A stretch of 64,000 nucleotides of DNA. Origin: Io17-Chloro-G2 sp963663135 (lineage in GTDB: Bacteria; Chloroflexota; Dehalococcoidia; Lucifugimonadales; UBA3495). How positions within the stretch are numbered: position 1 is the stretch's first letter; every line of letters starts with the position of its first letter. Below, one piece after another: positions 17,672 through 27,751 of this stretch. The stretch covers positions 186,001 through 250,000 of the forward strand of contig CAXXRM010000001.1 in assembly GCA_963663135.2 (NCBI GenBank), read 5' to 3'. The translations under genes were made by a program, and so were the position numbers. The notes beneath the pieces were generated by a model that did no database searches, was not told the origin of the DNA, and saw only the letters and a program-made list of their open reading frames with translations.

Positions 17672-20326
17672 CTAACGGCCGCCGCGTCCACGGGAGCCCC
17701 CCGTGACCCCGCGCAGGCTGCGGAATCCAGGCCCGGTGGTTGCAACATCGGCGCTTTCCATAGCCAGCCGGTCGCCTTCCTTGAGGCCGGCGCGCACCTC
17801 AATCCAGAAGTCGTCGCTGTTCCCCAGTTCAACCGCCGTCTCTTCAATTGTCCCTTCGCCGTTTATCAACCGCACCAGCGGGCTGTCGAAGGTCCCGTAC
17901 AAGGACTGCTGCGGTATCAGCAACACGTTGCGCTCTTCTTGAAGCAGGATATTGGCGACTGTGGTCAGACCCTCTCTGAGCGCTACGCCTTCGGGCGCTT
18001 CCACTTTGACTCGAATCGGATAGCTCACGACTCCTTGTTGGTTTAAGGCCGCCGGAGCAATCCGGACTACGGTGCCCCGGAGCCGCTGACCCGGTAGGGC
18101 ATCCAGACTGATGTCGGTGGGAGTCCCCACGGGGATAGATAGGACATCGATCTCGTCGACCACGCCGTCTACTTCTACGACCCTGGGGTCCACAACCTCA
18201 ACAATTATGGTGTTGGCGTTGGCGGGGTCCCCCTCGTCCACATTTACGGTTGCAACAAAACCGTTGATCGGAGAGCGGATTTCAGCATCTTCCTCCAGCC
18301 CGATGGCATTTGCCAGATCATGCTCCGCTGAATCCAACTTGGCTTGGACCAGAAGAGCTTCTTCGGAAAGGGGGCCGGCCAACAATTCTGCCAAGTCCGC
18401 TTCAGCTTCCGCAAAGGTAGCCTTGGCGGAAGCCACTTCCGCCTGCTTCAGGGCAACATCAAGAGGGTCAACGCCCGCTTCCAACGCTGCCAGTTCCTGC
18501 CGGGCCAGGACCAGGGTGACTTGGGCTGAAGCCAGGGCGGCCTCGCGCAACGCCAGGTCCCGGTGCTCGGCTCCGCCCTGAATGGCGGCCAGAATCTCCC
18601 GGTTAAGCTGCGCGGCCTGCTGGTCTGGGTTCGCCGCTGTCGTGGTGGCCGGCGCTTGATTGCCCGGGTCTTGCGGCCATTGGGGCGCGCCGGTCTCGAC
18701 TGTTTCGACCCTCGCCCGGTAGAACGCAGCGACTTCGGGCGCGGGTATTATGATCAGTTTCGCCAGGGCATACTCAGCCGCAGCCAGGTCAGTTCGGGCC
18801 TTTTCGTGTGCCGACCAAAGCTGTTGTTGGAGAAGTGAGCTGGGACCTTCTTGGAACTTCGCCAGTTCCTGCTTGCGCTGGTCCAATTCGGTCTGAGCTA
18901 CCTCAATCGCCGCCGCCAGGTTCGAGCGTTGGACTGGGTTGGGTCCAAGTTCAAGGCTGTGTAGGTCCTTGTTGGCCTGCTCCAGGTCGGATTGAGCTAA
19001 TTCCGCAGCCGCTTCCAATTCAGCTAGCAGAAGCTGGTCCGGCCCCAATTCCAAAATCTCAAGGTCTGATTCGGCCTGAGCTAGCAGGGTCTCGGACACC
19101 TCCACCTCGGCTTCCAGTTTACCCAAGTCGATTAACAAGTCCACGGTGTCCGACAGTTCTTTATTCAGAAACTCCAGGGAGTTTTCAAGTTGCCAAATAT
19201 GAGAGTCCAAGCCGGTTGCCCCGTCGGCTTGCCGCTGCTTCAGACGGTCTAAGTCGAATTGTGAGCTGTCGACTTTGCCGCCTAGGTCATCCCTGGTTTC
19301 ACGAAGGGCCCTCAACCGGTTTGGGTTTCTGGCTTCGTAGGTTTCCAACGCCGTCCGGTCCAACCCCAGACGCTCGCGTGCGATTGCTTCGGCCCTTTGA
19401 GCCTCGGCCAATTGACGCTCGTAGTCCGCTTGGAAGTTGCCCAGGGCATCTTGGGCAATTCTTAAACCTACCTCAGCGCTCGCCCGGCGGTCGTGTACCT
19501 CGGTCATCTGGCGGATATGGTCCGGTTGGAAGACAATCAACGCTTCCCGCGCGGCCTCAAGCGTCAACTCGGCGTCGGTGAGGGCCCTGAGCGCCTTCGC
19601 TAGGTCGTCCGGATGGTCCGTGCCAAACGCGGCAAGAGCTTCTTGGGCCTCGTCCAGGGCCAGTCGGCTCTCCGCTTCCAGAAGGCGCGCCTCGGCCACC
19701 GCTTGGTGAAACTCCCCGGGGAAGTCGAACACTGCCTCCCGGGCTTGAATAACCGCCACCTCGGCATCGGCGACAGCCTCCCGGGATTGGGCCAGCGCCT
19801 GGGTGTGTTGAAACGCCATTTCAGCCAGCGCCTCGTCGGCTGCTTTCAGCTTCAGCCGTCCCTCGGCTACTCTTACTCGAGCGTCGGCCATGCCGGTCTC
19901 ATTTGGGGTTAGCAAATCGTCCAGGGCTTCCTTGGCAGCGTTCAAATCATACCGCGCCATCGCCACGTTCAAGCGGAGAGTAGCTGCGGTGGTGTCGTCC
20001 ATCCGGGCCAGCGGTTGTCCCGCCGTGACTTGGTCGCCTTCTTCAACCAGGACCTCGGCCACCGTGCCCTGGCTCCCGAACCTTAAGACGTGCCGGATGG
20101 GATAAGTCAGGTTCCCGCTGATGGACACCTGGTTGATAAGGTCGCCGTACTGTACCGGTATGATCTGGACGTTTTCTTGCAAGTCCAGGGTCGCCGGTTC
20201 GCTGACCCGCTCGTAGACGCCAAACGTGGCCGCGGCTGACCCGAACAGCACGACAAACGCCGCCGCCAATTGCCACAACTTGATGCTCTTCAGCGAGGCC
20301 AGCATCGAAATCAAGCGCCTTTCCAT
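17672..20326 (-). CDS. very long MacA/HlyD-like periplasmic adaptor
   Basis: 884 residues; usual MacA/HlyD proteins have about 370-480. A membrane helix near 17-38 (LWQLAAAFVVLFGSAAATFG) is followed by a half-lipoyl segment (GTVAEVLVEEGDQVTAGQPL, about 88-107), then an exceptionally long Ala/Glu/Leu-rich coiled coil (about 120-660), the second half-lipoyl part (EIRSPINGFVATVNVDEGDP), and beta-barrel domains. C-terminus is Gly/Arg-rich. First gene of the operon with the ATPase 47 bp downstream. The coiled coil is long enough to span a thick or multilayered envelope. Alternative internal starts are unlikely. Confidence 0.88.
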   Translation of the reverse strand: MERRLISMLASLKSIKLWQLAAAFVVLFGSAAATFGVYERVSEPATLDLQENVQIIPVQYGDLINQVSISGNLTYPIRHVLRFGSQGTVAEVLVEEGDQVTAGQPLARMDDTTAATLRLNVAMARYDLNAAKEALDDLLTPNETGMADARVRVAEGRLKLKAADEALAEMAFQHTQALAQSREAVADAEVAVIQAREAVFDFPGEFHQAVAEARLLEAESRLALDEAQEALAAFGTDHPDDLAKALRALTDAELTLEAAREALIVFQPDHIRQMTEVHDRRASAEVGLRIAQDALGNFQADYERQLAEAQRAEAIARERLGLDRTALETYEARNPNRLRALRETRDDLGGKVDSSQFDLDRLKQRQADGATGLDSHIWQLENSLEFLNKELSDTVDLLIDLGKLEAEVEVSETLLAQAESDLEILELGPDQLLLAELEAAAELAQSDLEQANKDLHSLELGPNPVQRSNLAAAIEVAQTELDQRKQELAKFQEGPSSLLQQQLWSAHEKARTDLAAAEYALAKLIIIPAPEVAAFYRARVETVETGAPQWPQDPGNQAPATTTAANPDQQAAQLNREILAAIQGGAEHRDLALREAALASAQVTLVLARQELAALEAGVDPLDVALKQAEVASAKATFAEAEADLAELLAGPLSEEALLVQAKLDSAEHDLANAIGLEEDAEIRSPINGFVATVNVDEGDPANANTIIVEVVDPRVVEVDGVVDEIDVLSIPVGTPTDISLDALPGQRLRGTVVRIAPAALNQQGVVSYPIRVKVEAPEGVALREGLTTVANILLQEERNVLLIPQQSLYGTFDSPLVRLINGEGTIEETAVELGNSDDFWIEVRAGLKEGDRLAMESADVATTGPGFRSLRGVTGGSRGRGGR

Positions 20327-21310
20327 GACCTGTTACCTCTCAGCCGCGCGGCGTCGAAATCCAAGCTCCGGGCATTCCAGGCTGGGGCCGTCAACCCCAA
20401 TCCCCACCGGGACTCAATCTCAAATCCCGCGGACCGGCAATTCCCAGCGCAGCCACTGTCACCGCCGAATGTTAGGCCCCAATTGTAAAGACTATGTTAT
20501 GGGAAACAACCAGCCGGCTGTGGGCAAACGTGTGGGTATCGCCCAAAGTGCTGCGGTCTCCACAAGAACTGGGCCTATTGGCATCGCCTGGAGTCCACGA
20601 ACGGCGGCTGTACGGACGGACAATCAACAAGGGTGACGGGATCAATAAGAGCCCCACGACGCCGTTCCAATCCCGTCATCGCGGATGGTCGTCGGAGGGT
20701 TGGGTCAACCAACCGGCGCGGGGTTTATAAGAATACGACGCATGATATCGAACCGGAGGACTCCATAGCCCTCATGGTTGCCGGTTCCCGGTGGATTTAG
20801 ATATGCGATACCGACATGGATTTTATTGTTCAGGTTCGCCTGACCAACGAGAAAATCCCAACAATAACCCACACAGGAAACAATCGAAGTGACAGTTCAC
20901 CCTTGTAGTAATTATCAACCAATCTAATCTCGCCCTTCCTAAGGGAGTGACTTTTGGAGGTCGTTTATTGTGCTTTCCCTGGAATATCGGCTGCGCTGAA
21001 GCACCGGCGTAGTTCTTTCAATCCGTGTTTGTAACTGTCGCTCTGCCGTTCATAACCTGAACAACCACTTTTGGTTGACGGCTGTGGCGACTGCGAGAAT
21101 AACCCGGCGAGGTTGTTGACCTCCGCAGTTGTGGCCGTGGCGAAACTGCAAACCTCGGGTCGAAAGTTGAGCGTTCAACTTCCCTACATCTCTAGCGTTT
21201 TCGGGCTGTCCCAAAATCCGTAACTGCGCGACTCGGCCTAAGCTTCGACCGCCGAGACCTGCGCCATCCCTGAACATACCCGCCTTTGGGACTTCCGCTC
21301 CCCTCCTCCC
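20327..21310. other. long intergenic region
   Basis: No frame has convincing coding character and I see no tRNA, repeat core or terminator. It must carry the promoter of the leftward export operon; no clear -35/-10 pair was identified. Short frames around 20494-20730 and 21050-21277 were not accepted. Confidence 0.5.
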
Positions 21311-22138
21311 CTAGCTAAAACGCCCCGCTTCCACCGCGGTGAGGAAATCTGAAACAGAGCGGTTGAATAGGTCAGGCTCTTCCAGGTTGATGGTGTGCCC
21401 GCTCTTGGGGAAGAACACCAGCCCGCAATTGGGAAGAGTCCGCTTCATGAAAACGCCGGGGTCGACGCAGGGCTCGTCCTCATCACCGACCATGACCAGC
21501 GTAGGAACGGCCATGGCGCGCATTCGGTCTTCCAGGTCAAAAATGGTGGGCCGCCGGAGTTGGACCCCCTGGTAAGTCAACGCAGACCCCTCGGCGGAAT
21601 GGGCTTTCAGCCCTTCATAGAACTGGGCCCATCCCTTGGGGTCTTTCTCCCGGAACCGCAGCCTGGTGGGACCATTGGCATAATCTTGAGCCACCGCTTC
21701 CATGCCCTGGGACCGCAGCCGCTCAATTAGTTCCCGCCCTGACCGCCGGAACTCCTCCGCATCGGTGGAGCCGGAACCGGCGGCGGCGACAATCAGACCT
21801 TTGGCCATCTCCGGGTGGGCAAATCCAAAGTTCAACGCCGTCGTCCCACCCATGGACAGTCCGCCGACGTAGGCTTGGCCGATGTCCAGGTGCTGCAGCA
21901 GACGGTACAGGTCTTCGACCGCCTGGTCCTGCGAATAGTCTTCATCTCCGCCGGGAACATCGGAGGGAGGATACCCCCGGGCTGCGTAGGTGATGTTCCG
22001 ATACCGGCGTGAGAAAAACTTCACCTGCGGGTCCCAGCTATCGTAGTTGCCGGCGAACTCGTGACACCACACCAGCGGGAAACCCCGCCCGGTTTCCTCA
22101 TAGTAGATGTCTACGCCATTGGCGGAAAAAGTGGGCAT
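21311..22138 (-). CDS. alpha/beta hydrolase
   Basis: 275 residues from MPTFSANGVDIYYEETGRGF. Nucleophile GLSMGG, acid Asp in VMVGDEDEP, His in KSGHTINLEEPDLFN complete an alpha/beta hydrolase triad. Resembles 3-oxoadipate enol-lactonase/C-C hydrolase-like enzymes; substrate not determined. The frame extends to 22192, but AGGAG eight bases before the ATG at 22136-22138 and the start of homology make this start better. Same direction as the cupin gene 153 bp upstream. Confidence 0.88.
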   Translation of the reverse strand: MPTFSANGVDIYYEETGRGFPLVWCHEFAGNYDSWDPQVKFFSRRYRNITYAARGYPPSDVPGGDEDYSQDQAVEDLYRLLQHLDIGQAYVGGLSMGGTTALNFGFAHPEMAKGLIVAAAGSGSTDAEEFRRSGRELIERLRSQGMEAVAQDYANGPTRLRFREKDPKGWAQFYEGLKAHSAEGSALTYQGVQLRRPTIFDLEDRMRAMAVPTLVMVGDEDEPCVDPGVFMKRTLPNCGLVFFPKSGHTINLEEPDLFNRSVSDFLTAVEAGRFS

Positions 22139-22291
22139 CCGCGGGACTCCTGGACAGATTTTCCTGGCCGCCTGATCAACTACGTCCGGCAACAGTGGGT
22201 CGGGCTTGCGGAGCGTGTTGGCTCAGGCTGCGTCATTCCCCTGCTCCCCCGGCAAGGCCGTGATGGTATGGGCCATCGGTGGTATGGGCCA

Positions 22292-22660
22292 TCAGTCCGG
22301 CAGTGGAATCAGCACTGACAGCCGCGTTTCGCTGCCGACTACCCTGGTTGTATGACCCTGGCCCGTCAGGTCTTCGGCCAGCATTACGGTGCCCGGCCCA
22401 AACCGTCGCACGGTCCCATCCCCGGTGCCGATTTCCACCTCGCCGGCCAGGGAAATGGAATACTGACGGCGCGGGGCGCAGTGGAAATCCAGGAAGTATC
22501 CCGGCGGGTTCCGGCGGATAGTCACGCCGGTTGCTGCCTCCATCGCCGTGCCGTCGCCATGGGCGCCTTCGGTATCCACAAAGGGCGTAAAATTCGGTTC
22601 AAACACTTCCACGTGGGACTGGCCGTCGTCCCCGCTAAAGATGCGAACAAAGGCTGCCAT
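22292..22660 (-). CDS. cupin-like small protein
   Basis: 122 residues from MAAFVRIFSGDDGQSHVEVF. A single small beta-barrel: PPGYFLDFHCAPRRQYSISL, GEVEIGTGDGTVRRFGPGTV and LAEDLTGQGHTTRV fit the two conserved cupin blocks; His and Glu positions could bind a metal. GGGAGGAAA sits directly before the ATG at 22658-22660 and decides the start over the upstream Met at 22681. Likely co-transcribed with the hydrolase behind it. Function not known. Confidence 0.82.
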   Translation of the reverse strand: MAAFVRIFSGDDGQSHVEVFEPNFTPFVDTEGAHGDGTAMEAATGVTIRRNPPGYFLDFHCAPRRQYSISLAGEVEIGTGDGTVRRFGPGTVMLAEDLTGQGHTTRVVGSETRLSVLIPLPD

Positions 22661-22789
22661 TTTTCCTCCCCGCTGCGCCATCGCCCAGCAGTTTCAAAAG
22701 ATTCAGGTTTGTCTTGCCGGTTGGCCCGGCGTTGATCGGGGCCGGTATTGGCCTGGTATTCGGCAATGGTACATGATTTGAGGTAACGG

Positions 22790-23914
22790 TCAAGAAAGTT
22801 TTGACTCCACGCTTCGCCGCAGCCGGTGGACCCAGAACTTCAACGCCGGGTTGAAAACCACTGCTGGCAATGACAGGGCGATGGTCCGGTAGACCCATTT
22901 GCGGCTGACGCGGGATGGACGCTCCGGCTCCAACCAAAGTCCTTCCTGGGCGTCTTGGGCCAATCGGGACAGGGTGGCCAGCCCGATAAGCATTGGCCAC
23001 AACGCCGCCAACCTCAGCCGCACGCAGCGACGCGGGATTGCCAGCAAGTATTCTTCCCCGTCGGCGTAATATCCCAACGCGGTGCGGATTCCCTGGGATA
23101 ACGCCGGCCAGGCCCGGCGGCTCATCTCTGCGTTTAGCAGGTCCGGCGGCTCCAGTCCCAGAGGTTCCAGTTGCTCCATGGGTAGGTAGCACCTGCCCAT
23201 TCGCAGGTCTTTCGGCAGGTCACGCAGGACGTTGGTGAGCTGAAGCGCCTTGCCGTATGCCACGCCCAACTCGCCCATTGCGCCAGGGTCCCAACCGTTC
23301 AGTCCGGCCACGTGGGCCGCGGATATTTCAGTCCAAAACTGGCCGACGCAACCCGCCACGTGGTAAAGGTACTTCTCCAGGTCTGCTATATGTTCCAAAG
23401 CGGCGATTTCGCCCGAGTCTTCGTCGGGGAAATTGATCAGGTCCCCCTCCATGCCATAGGTGAGAGTGCCCAGAACGGTCCGAACCAAGCGCCGGTCATC
23501 TTCCGGCAGACTCTCCAAAAACTCCAAAAACTCGGGAAGTGATTCCAGCAGAGTCCGCTCCTCCGGAATGGCCTGCGCTTCAGTCAACGCGTCCTTGATC
23601 TGTTCCAGGACCGGCAACTGCGCCGGCCCCCTCACCTGGTCGCGGAAAGACAGCAGAAGGCCCAGCCGCTGGTCCGGCGGCAGCAGCCGCGTATCGGCAA
23701 TGGTGTCAGCGGCTCGGGCCAAAAGGTAGGTCAATCCCACCGGCTCCCTCAGGCCCTTGGGAAGCACCGTCAGGCTAAGGTAGAAGGTACGGGATACACC
23801 CCGCAAAAGGCGTTGAAGCCGTTTTTGCCGCTGTTGGTGCGAGAGAGGTAAAACGTCGGGGGATTCCCCGGAGTCGGAGACTGGAGAGGCCTTTGCGTTT
23901 GCATCTTCGGGCAT
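22790..23914 (-). CDS. squalene/phytoene synthase family protein
   Basis: 374 residues. Two Asp-rich motifs bind the diphosphates: DTIAD (70-74) and DLPKD (232-236) within NVLRDLPKDLRMGRCYLP. VSRTFYLSLTVLP and YHVAGCVGQFW (184-194) are other conserved blocks. The YGMEGDL and YHVAG blocks look more like squalene synthase than phytoene synthase, so condensation of two farnesyl diphosphates to squalene or a relative is likely. A C-terminal hydrophobic stretch (about 345-360) may hold it at the membrane. No cyclase gene is adjacent. It lies 42 bp behind thiI on the same strand. Confidence 0.88.
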   Translation of the reverse strand: MPEDANAKASPVSDSGESPDVLPLSHQQRQKRLQRLLRGVSRTFYLSLTVLPKGLREPVGLTYLLARAADTIADTRLLPPDQRLGLLLSFRDQVRGPAQLPVLEQIKDALTEAQAIPEERTLLESLPEFLEFLESLPEDDRRLVRTVLGTLTYGMEGDLINFPDEDSGEIAALEHIADLEKYLYHVAGCVGQFWTEISAAHVAGLNGWDPGAMGELGVAYGKALQLTNVLRDLPKDLRMGRCYLPMEQLEPLGLEPPDLLNAEMSRRAWPALSQGIRTALGYYADGEEYLLAIPRRCVRLRLAALWPMLIGLATLSRLAQDAQEGLWLEPERPSRVSRKWVYRTIALSLPAVVFNPALKFWVHRLRRSVESKLS

Positions 23915-23956
23915 GTCTGGGCGTCTCAGGAGTCCGCCGTCGTCTATGCGGACATG

Positions 23957-25171
23957 TTACCCGGCGGGCGCAACCGGCGCGGCCGCAACCGTGGCTGGCG
24001 CAACCGGCTCAGGGCAGTGAAACCGCTGTGTCCGGGTTTGGTCCAAAGCCTGTTGCACGAGTTCCTCGACGGGAAGCAACGACTCCAGATGCAGCACGGT
24101 TTTCAGGTCCCCCCGGGTCACCGGATGCTTGGGCACGAAAAGGCTGCAACAGTCCTGGTCGGGCTGAATGGATATCGGGTAGGTCCCCAAGGTCCGGGCT
24201 TGGTCCATAATCTCTTCTTTGTTCATCCCTATGAGCGGGCGCAGGATTGGCATCCCGGCCACCTGGTTCACCACGGAAATGTTGTCCAGGGTCTGGGAAC
24301 TGACCTGGCCGCAGCTGTCACCCGTGACCATGGCTTTGGCGCCCACTTGGCCGGACAGAATTTCGGCGATGCGGACCATGAACCGGCGGTACAGGATTAT
24401 TCGATATGCCGGGGGCGTGGAGACAATTATTTGCTTCTGGATTTCTGCCAGGGGGACCAGGGAAAGACTGGAATGGTATTGGTACCTGGTCAAAAACTGG
24501 GCCAGTTCCGCCGCCTTTTCCATGGAAGAATTGTCCACCAACGGATAGCTGTGGAAGTGGACCAGGTGGGCTTGGCATCCCCGCTTCATCATCTGCCAGG
24601 CAGCCACCGGCGAGTCTATCCCCCCGGATAGCATGGCCATCACCGAGCCGCTGACCCCCACCGGCAACCCTCCCGAGGCCCGGATTTCGTGGAAATAGAG
24701 CAGTATCTCCTTGGGAAGCACGTCGATGAAAATCGTCAGGTCCGGATTTGTGAGGTCCACTCGTGCCCCGGAGATGTCCTTAACGAAAGCTCCCAGGTCG
24801 CGGTTGATGTCGTCAGAAGTAACATGAAACCGTTTGTCCGCCCGGTTGGCCGTGATCCTGAACGAGTGGAATTCCCGGGATTCCAGCAAGCCGGGCAGCG
24901 CTTCCTTGACCCGGTCCAGATCCTTGGGAAGGCGGTGAGCGCGGAAGAACTTGGCCACGCCGAAGCAGTCCTTGATCCGGGACTCCACCAGGTCCCAATC
25001 GGCGTCATCGCGCAGGGTCAGTCCCACCAACATCTGGCCCATCCAAACGTCCGATACGCCGGCCCCCCTGGTGCTCCGGCGCAGGTTGTCGGCCAACATA
25101 CGCATAAACCAGGGCCGGTTTTTGCCTTTCAATGCAATTTCGTGGGTCTTGACGATGGCGTAGGTCTTCAA
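23957..25171 (-). CDS. thiI: tRNA 4-thiouridine sulfurtransferase ThiI
   Basis: 404 residues. N-terminal ferredoxin-like and THUMP domains (about 1-165), then the PP-loop MLSGGIDSPVAAW that adenylates uridine 8 of tRNA. Conserved YRRFMVRIAE and GDSCGQVSSQTLDNI follow. Cysteines near DCCSLFVPKHP act in sulfur transfer. No rhodanese domain is attached, as in many non-enterobacterial ThiI proteins, so thiamine synthesis is not implied. The end is Pro/Ala-rich. Good family length. Confidence 0.95.
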   Translation of the reverse strand: MKTYAIVKTHEIALKGKNRPWFMRMLADNLRRSTRGAGVSDVWMGQMLVGLTLRDDADWDLVESRIKDCFGVAKFFRAHRLPKDLDRVKEALPGLLESREFHSFRITANRADKRFHVTSDDINRDLGAFVKDISGARVDLTNPDLTIFIDVLPKEILLYFHEIRASGGLPVGVSGSVMAMLSGGIDSPVAAWQMMKRGCQAHLVHFHSYPLVDNSSMEKAAELAQFLTRYQYHSSLSLVPLAEIQKQIIVSTPPAYRIILYRRFMVRIAEILSGQVGAKAMVTGDSCGQVSSQTLDNISVVNQVAGMPILRPLIGMNKEEIMDQARTLGTYPISIQPDQDCCSLFVPKHPVTRGDLKTVLHLESLLPVEELVQQALDQTRTQRFHCPEPVAPATVAAAPVAPAG

Positions 25172-25798
25172 AATGCGCCTAGCAAGTCTCCGGTAACATT
25201 ACTTTTTCGATTCCGCTGTGGAGGCCGGCGCGTCCGCTGTTTCGGCCCGGCCCGGAACCTGCCCATCCCGTCCGACATTGTACCCCAATTGCCGGGTTCG
25301 ACGCGCCGCTACCGCGCAAGCCAGGACAGACCCGTTACAAACCCTTGGCCCGGTGTCCGGAAAGCCCTCTATGACGTGTCCGGGAAAGGACCTAGTCCTG
25401 CCCCCGTCTTTCTCGCCGCAGCGGGAATCCAGAGCCCTTCCGTGGGCTGACACGCTGATGTAAACGGGGGAACGCCAGGTTTAGGCAAGCCGGACCTCAG
25501 CCATCGCCATCGCCGTTGCTGCATGACCATGTCCTGGGCGACGGAGCGTGCTCAAGGGACAAACATAGCTCTGGATTCCCGCTGTGGCAAGAAAGGCCGG
25601 GGAAGCGCCCGACAAGTACCGCAACACCAAGGCTATTATCGTAATCGACTCCGGCGGGTCCTCCGATTTTAGAAAGCAATAGCCCTGGGAAAGACATCGG
25701 GCAATCGGCCGTCTATGGCAATCCCGCGTGGGACTCAGGCTCGGAAACAATGGGGAGGGGTCAGTCGAGGAAACCGGCTTACGGCGCCGGGGGCCGGT
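25172..25798. other. intergenic region with inverted REP pair
   Basis: No gene is supported. Two REP-like units in opposite directions lie at 25401-25439 and 25567-25602. Confidence 0.6.
25401..25602. repeat. dRS3-like REP inverted pair
   Basis: Left arm CCCCCGTCTTTCTCGCCGCA and following GCGGGAATCCAGAGCCC; right arm is the diverged reverse complement (CTCTGGATTCCCGCTGTGGC). They are about 127 bases apart. Confidence 0.7.
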
Positions 25799-27184
25799 TC
25801 AGCTGAAGATGGATTCCTTGATGGCGAGAACATCCTGCTTCACGGGGCTGTCTTCGTGGATTTCGCCGTTGATCTTTCCGGCGCCGTGAATCACCGTGGC
25901 GTGGTCCCGGTTGCCCAGCATGCGCCCAACCTGGGTCGGCGACATCTCCAATTCGTAAATCAGCAGGTACATGGCCACTTGGCGGGCCAGCGATATTTTT
26001 TTGATGCGGCTGCGTCCCATCAGGGCTTGCGGTTCTATCTGGAAATGACTTGCCACTTGGGCAATAATGCTGGCCGGGTCTATGTTTTCCCGGGCCGGTT
26101 GAGAGGTTGCCGAGTCCAGTATTTTTGCCACCGACTCATAGGTGATGGGCACGTTCATCAGCTGGGCATAGGCCACGATCCGGTTCAGGCTCCCCTCCAG
26201 TTCGCGAACGTTATTCTGGACCCGTTTGGCCATGAGTTCGATGATGTCGTCGGCCAGGTTGACTCCCAGCAGTTCCGCCTTGAGAGTCACGATGGCGATC
26301 CGGGTCTCCAGGCCCGGCGGCTCTATGTCGGCGATTAACCCCCATTCGAACCGGGAGCGCATCCGGTCCTGCAACAGGGCCAATTCGTGCGGTGGACGGT
26401 CTGAAGTAATAACCACCTGCCGTCCCGATGTGTGAAGGTCGTTAAAGGTGTGAAAGAAACCTTCGTGGGTCTGTTCCTTTCCGCTCAGGAACTGCACGTC
26501 GTCCATCAGCAGCACCTGGACGCCGCGGTAACGACTGCGAAACTCTTCGGTTGTACGGTTGCGGATAGCCGAGATGAAATCGTTGGTGAATTGCTCCGAG
26601 GTCACGTACAGGGCCGATTGGCCGTTCTCCGCGCAGCGGTGTCCGATTGCATGTAGCAGGTGGGTCTTGCCCAGTCCCACTCCCGAGTAGATGAACAGGG
26701 GATTGTAGGCTTGGCCGGGGCTGTCGGCCACCGCGTTGGCCGCGCAGTAGGCCAACTGGTTGCTTGGTCCCACCACGAACGAGGGGAATGTATACCGGGG
26801 GTTGAAATCATGGTTCCGACCGGCGTGAGGTTGGGATCCCCCGGCCTGGTAAGTGAAGTCCGTCCCGTCAACCGTTCCAAGTCCCTCTCCGCTGGCATGG
26901 CTACCCGGTAAGTTGCCCCGCGCCGACTCATCGGAGCTTACCCGGAATTGGACCTCCATAGGCCGCCGGACAACTCGCTCCACGGTCCGGTGAATCGACT
27001 GGTACATCCGGCGCTCCAGCCACTCGACTGCGAAGGGAGTCCGAACGCCTACCACAAAGTGAGATTCATCATGACTTAAGCCCTCGGTCTGCTTTAACCA
27101 TGTCTCGAAGGAGGGTTTTGGGACTTGAAGCTCCAACTCACCAAGCACCGCCCTCCAAACGTCTCTGGAGGATAGTTCCATCAT
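25799..27184 (-). CDS. dnaA: chromosomal replication initiator DnaA
   Basis: 461 residues from MMELSSRDVWRAVLGELELQ. Domain I (about 1-85), a Gly/Ser/His-rich linker (90-125), then AAA+ domain III with Walker A GVGLGKTH, Walker B VLLMDDVQFL and sensor motif, then domain IV with the DnaA-box-binding signature MYLLIYELEMSPTQVGRMLGNRDHATVIHG. GGGAGG precedes the tandem ATGs at 27179-27184, better than the upstream Met at 27253. Neighbours are not the usual dnaN-recF, and no cluster of DnaA boxes was seen upstream. Confidence 0.96.
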   Translation of the reverse strand: MMELSSRDVWRAVLGELELQVPKPSFETWLKQTEGLSHDESHFVVGVRTPFAVEWLERRMYQSIHRTVERVVRRPMEVQFRVSSDESARGNLPGSHASGEGLGTVDGTDFTYQAGGSQPHAGRNHDFNPRYTFPSFVVGPSNQLAYCAANAVADSPGQAYNPLFIYSGVGLGKTHLLHAIGHRCAENGQSALYVTSEQFTNDFISAIRNRTTEEFRSRYRGVQVLLMDDVQFLSGKEQTHEGFFHTFNDLHTSGRQVVITSDRPPHELALLQDRMRSRFEWGLIADIEPPGLETRIAIVTLKAELLGVNLADDIIELMAKRVQNNVRELEGSLNRIVAYAQLMNVPITYESVAKILDSATSQPARENIDPASIIAQVASHFQIEPQALMGRSRIKKISLARQVAMYLLIYELEMSPTQVGRMLGNRDHATVIHGAGKINGEIHEDSPVKQDVLAIKESIFS

Positions 27185-27751
27185 CTTAGAAGGCCTCCCA
27201 AACCACAGAACACCATCATCAAGGCCGGTGAAATCCTCCAATAGGCGCGGCATAAAACGCTGATACCACGCCGGTGGGTCTGATTGCTAAACAGGATAGT
27301 TGCGTTGGGGATATCGGGTGGTCTTCGAGGTCTGAAACACACCCTTGTCAGTCATGAGGAGGAATCCGGAGCTTAACGCCGCACCACCGTCCTACACCCT
27401 CTGAGGCGGAAACTAGCAGGCTTGGCCGGTGATGTCAACGGGAATTTCCGGGAATTCGGTGAGCAATTTTTGAGCGTGGGAGGGCCTAATCCCACGCCTG
27501 GAACCCAAAAGCAGTTATAACCCCTCGCTCCCTTCCCTCGGCCATCCCCTGGGCAGTAAGGAGTAGAACGGGTGGATGCCAATGAGTTTACGGGACCCGT
27601 TTCGATATGAACCTATCTGGCCTTGGTGGTCGGCCGTTCTGCTGAGGCCCCGGACCGCACTGTCCTCAACCCTGCACAGCCCCGGGTTGCCCTGCGATAC
27701 AGTTGCCCGGTGATACGATTGTTGCTGTAGTGTACGCACAGGGGTGAGAAC
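27185..27751. other. region between dnaA and a divergent gene
   Basis: No gene. It should contain the dnaA promoter. I looked for TTATCCACA-type boxes and found no cluster, so I do not call an origin. A perfect eight-base hairpin GCGTGGGA/TCCCACGC lies at 27474-27497 but lacks a T run. Confidence 0.5.

Noticed and set aside
21050..21277. 75-residue minus frame
   Set aside because: No motif or start context; composition does not look coding.
27474..27497. Terminator between dnaA and the next gene
   Set aside because: The eight-base stem is perfect but neither strand has a T run after it.
27185..27751. Replication origin beside dnaA
   Set aside because: No cluster of DnaA boxes or AT-rich unwinding region was seen; a single gene neighbour is not enough.
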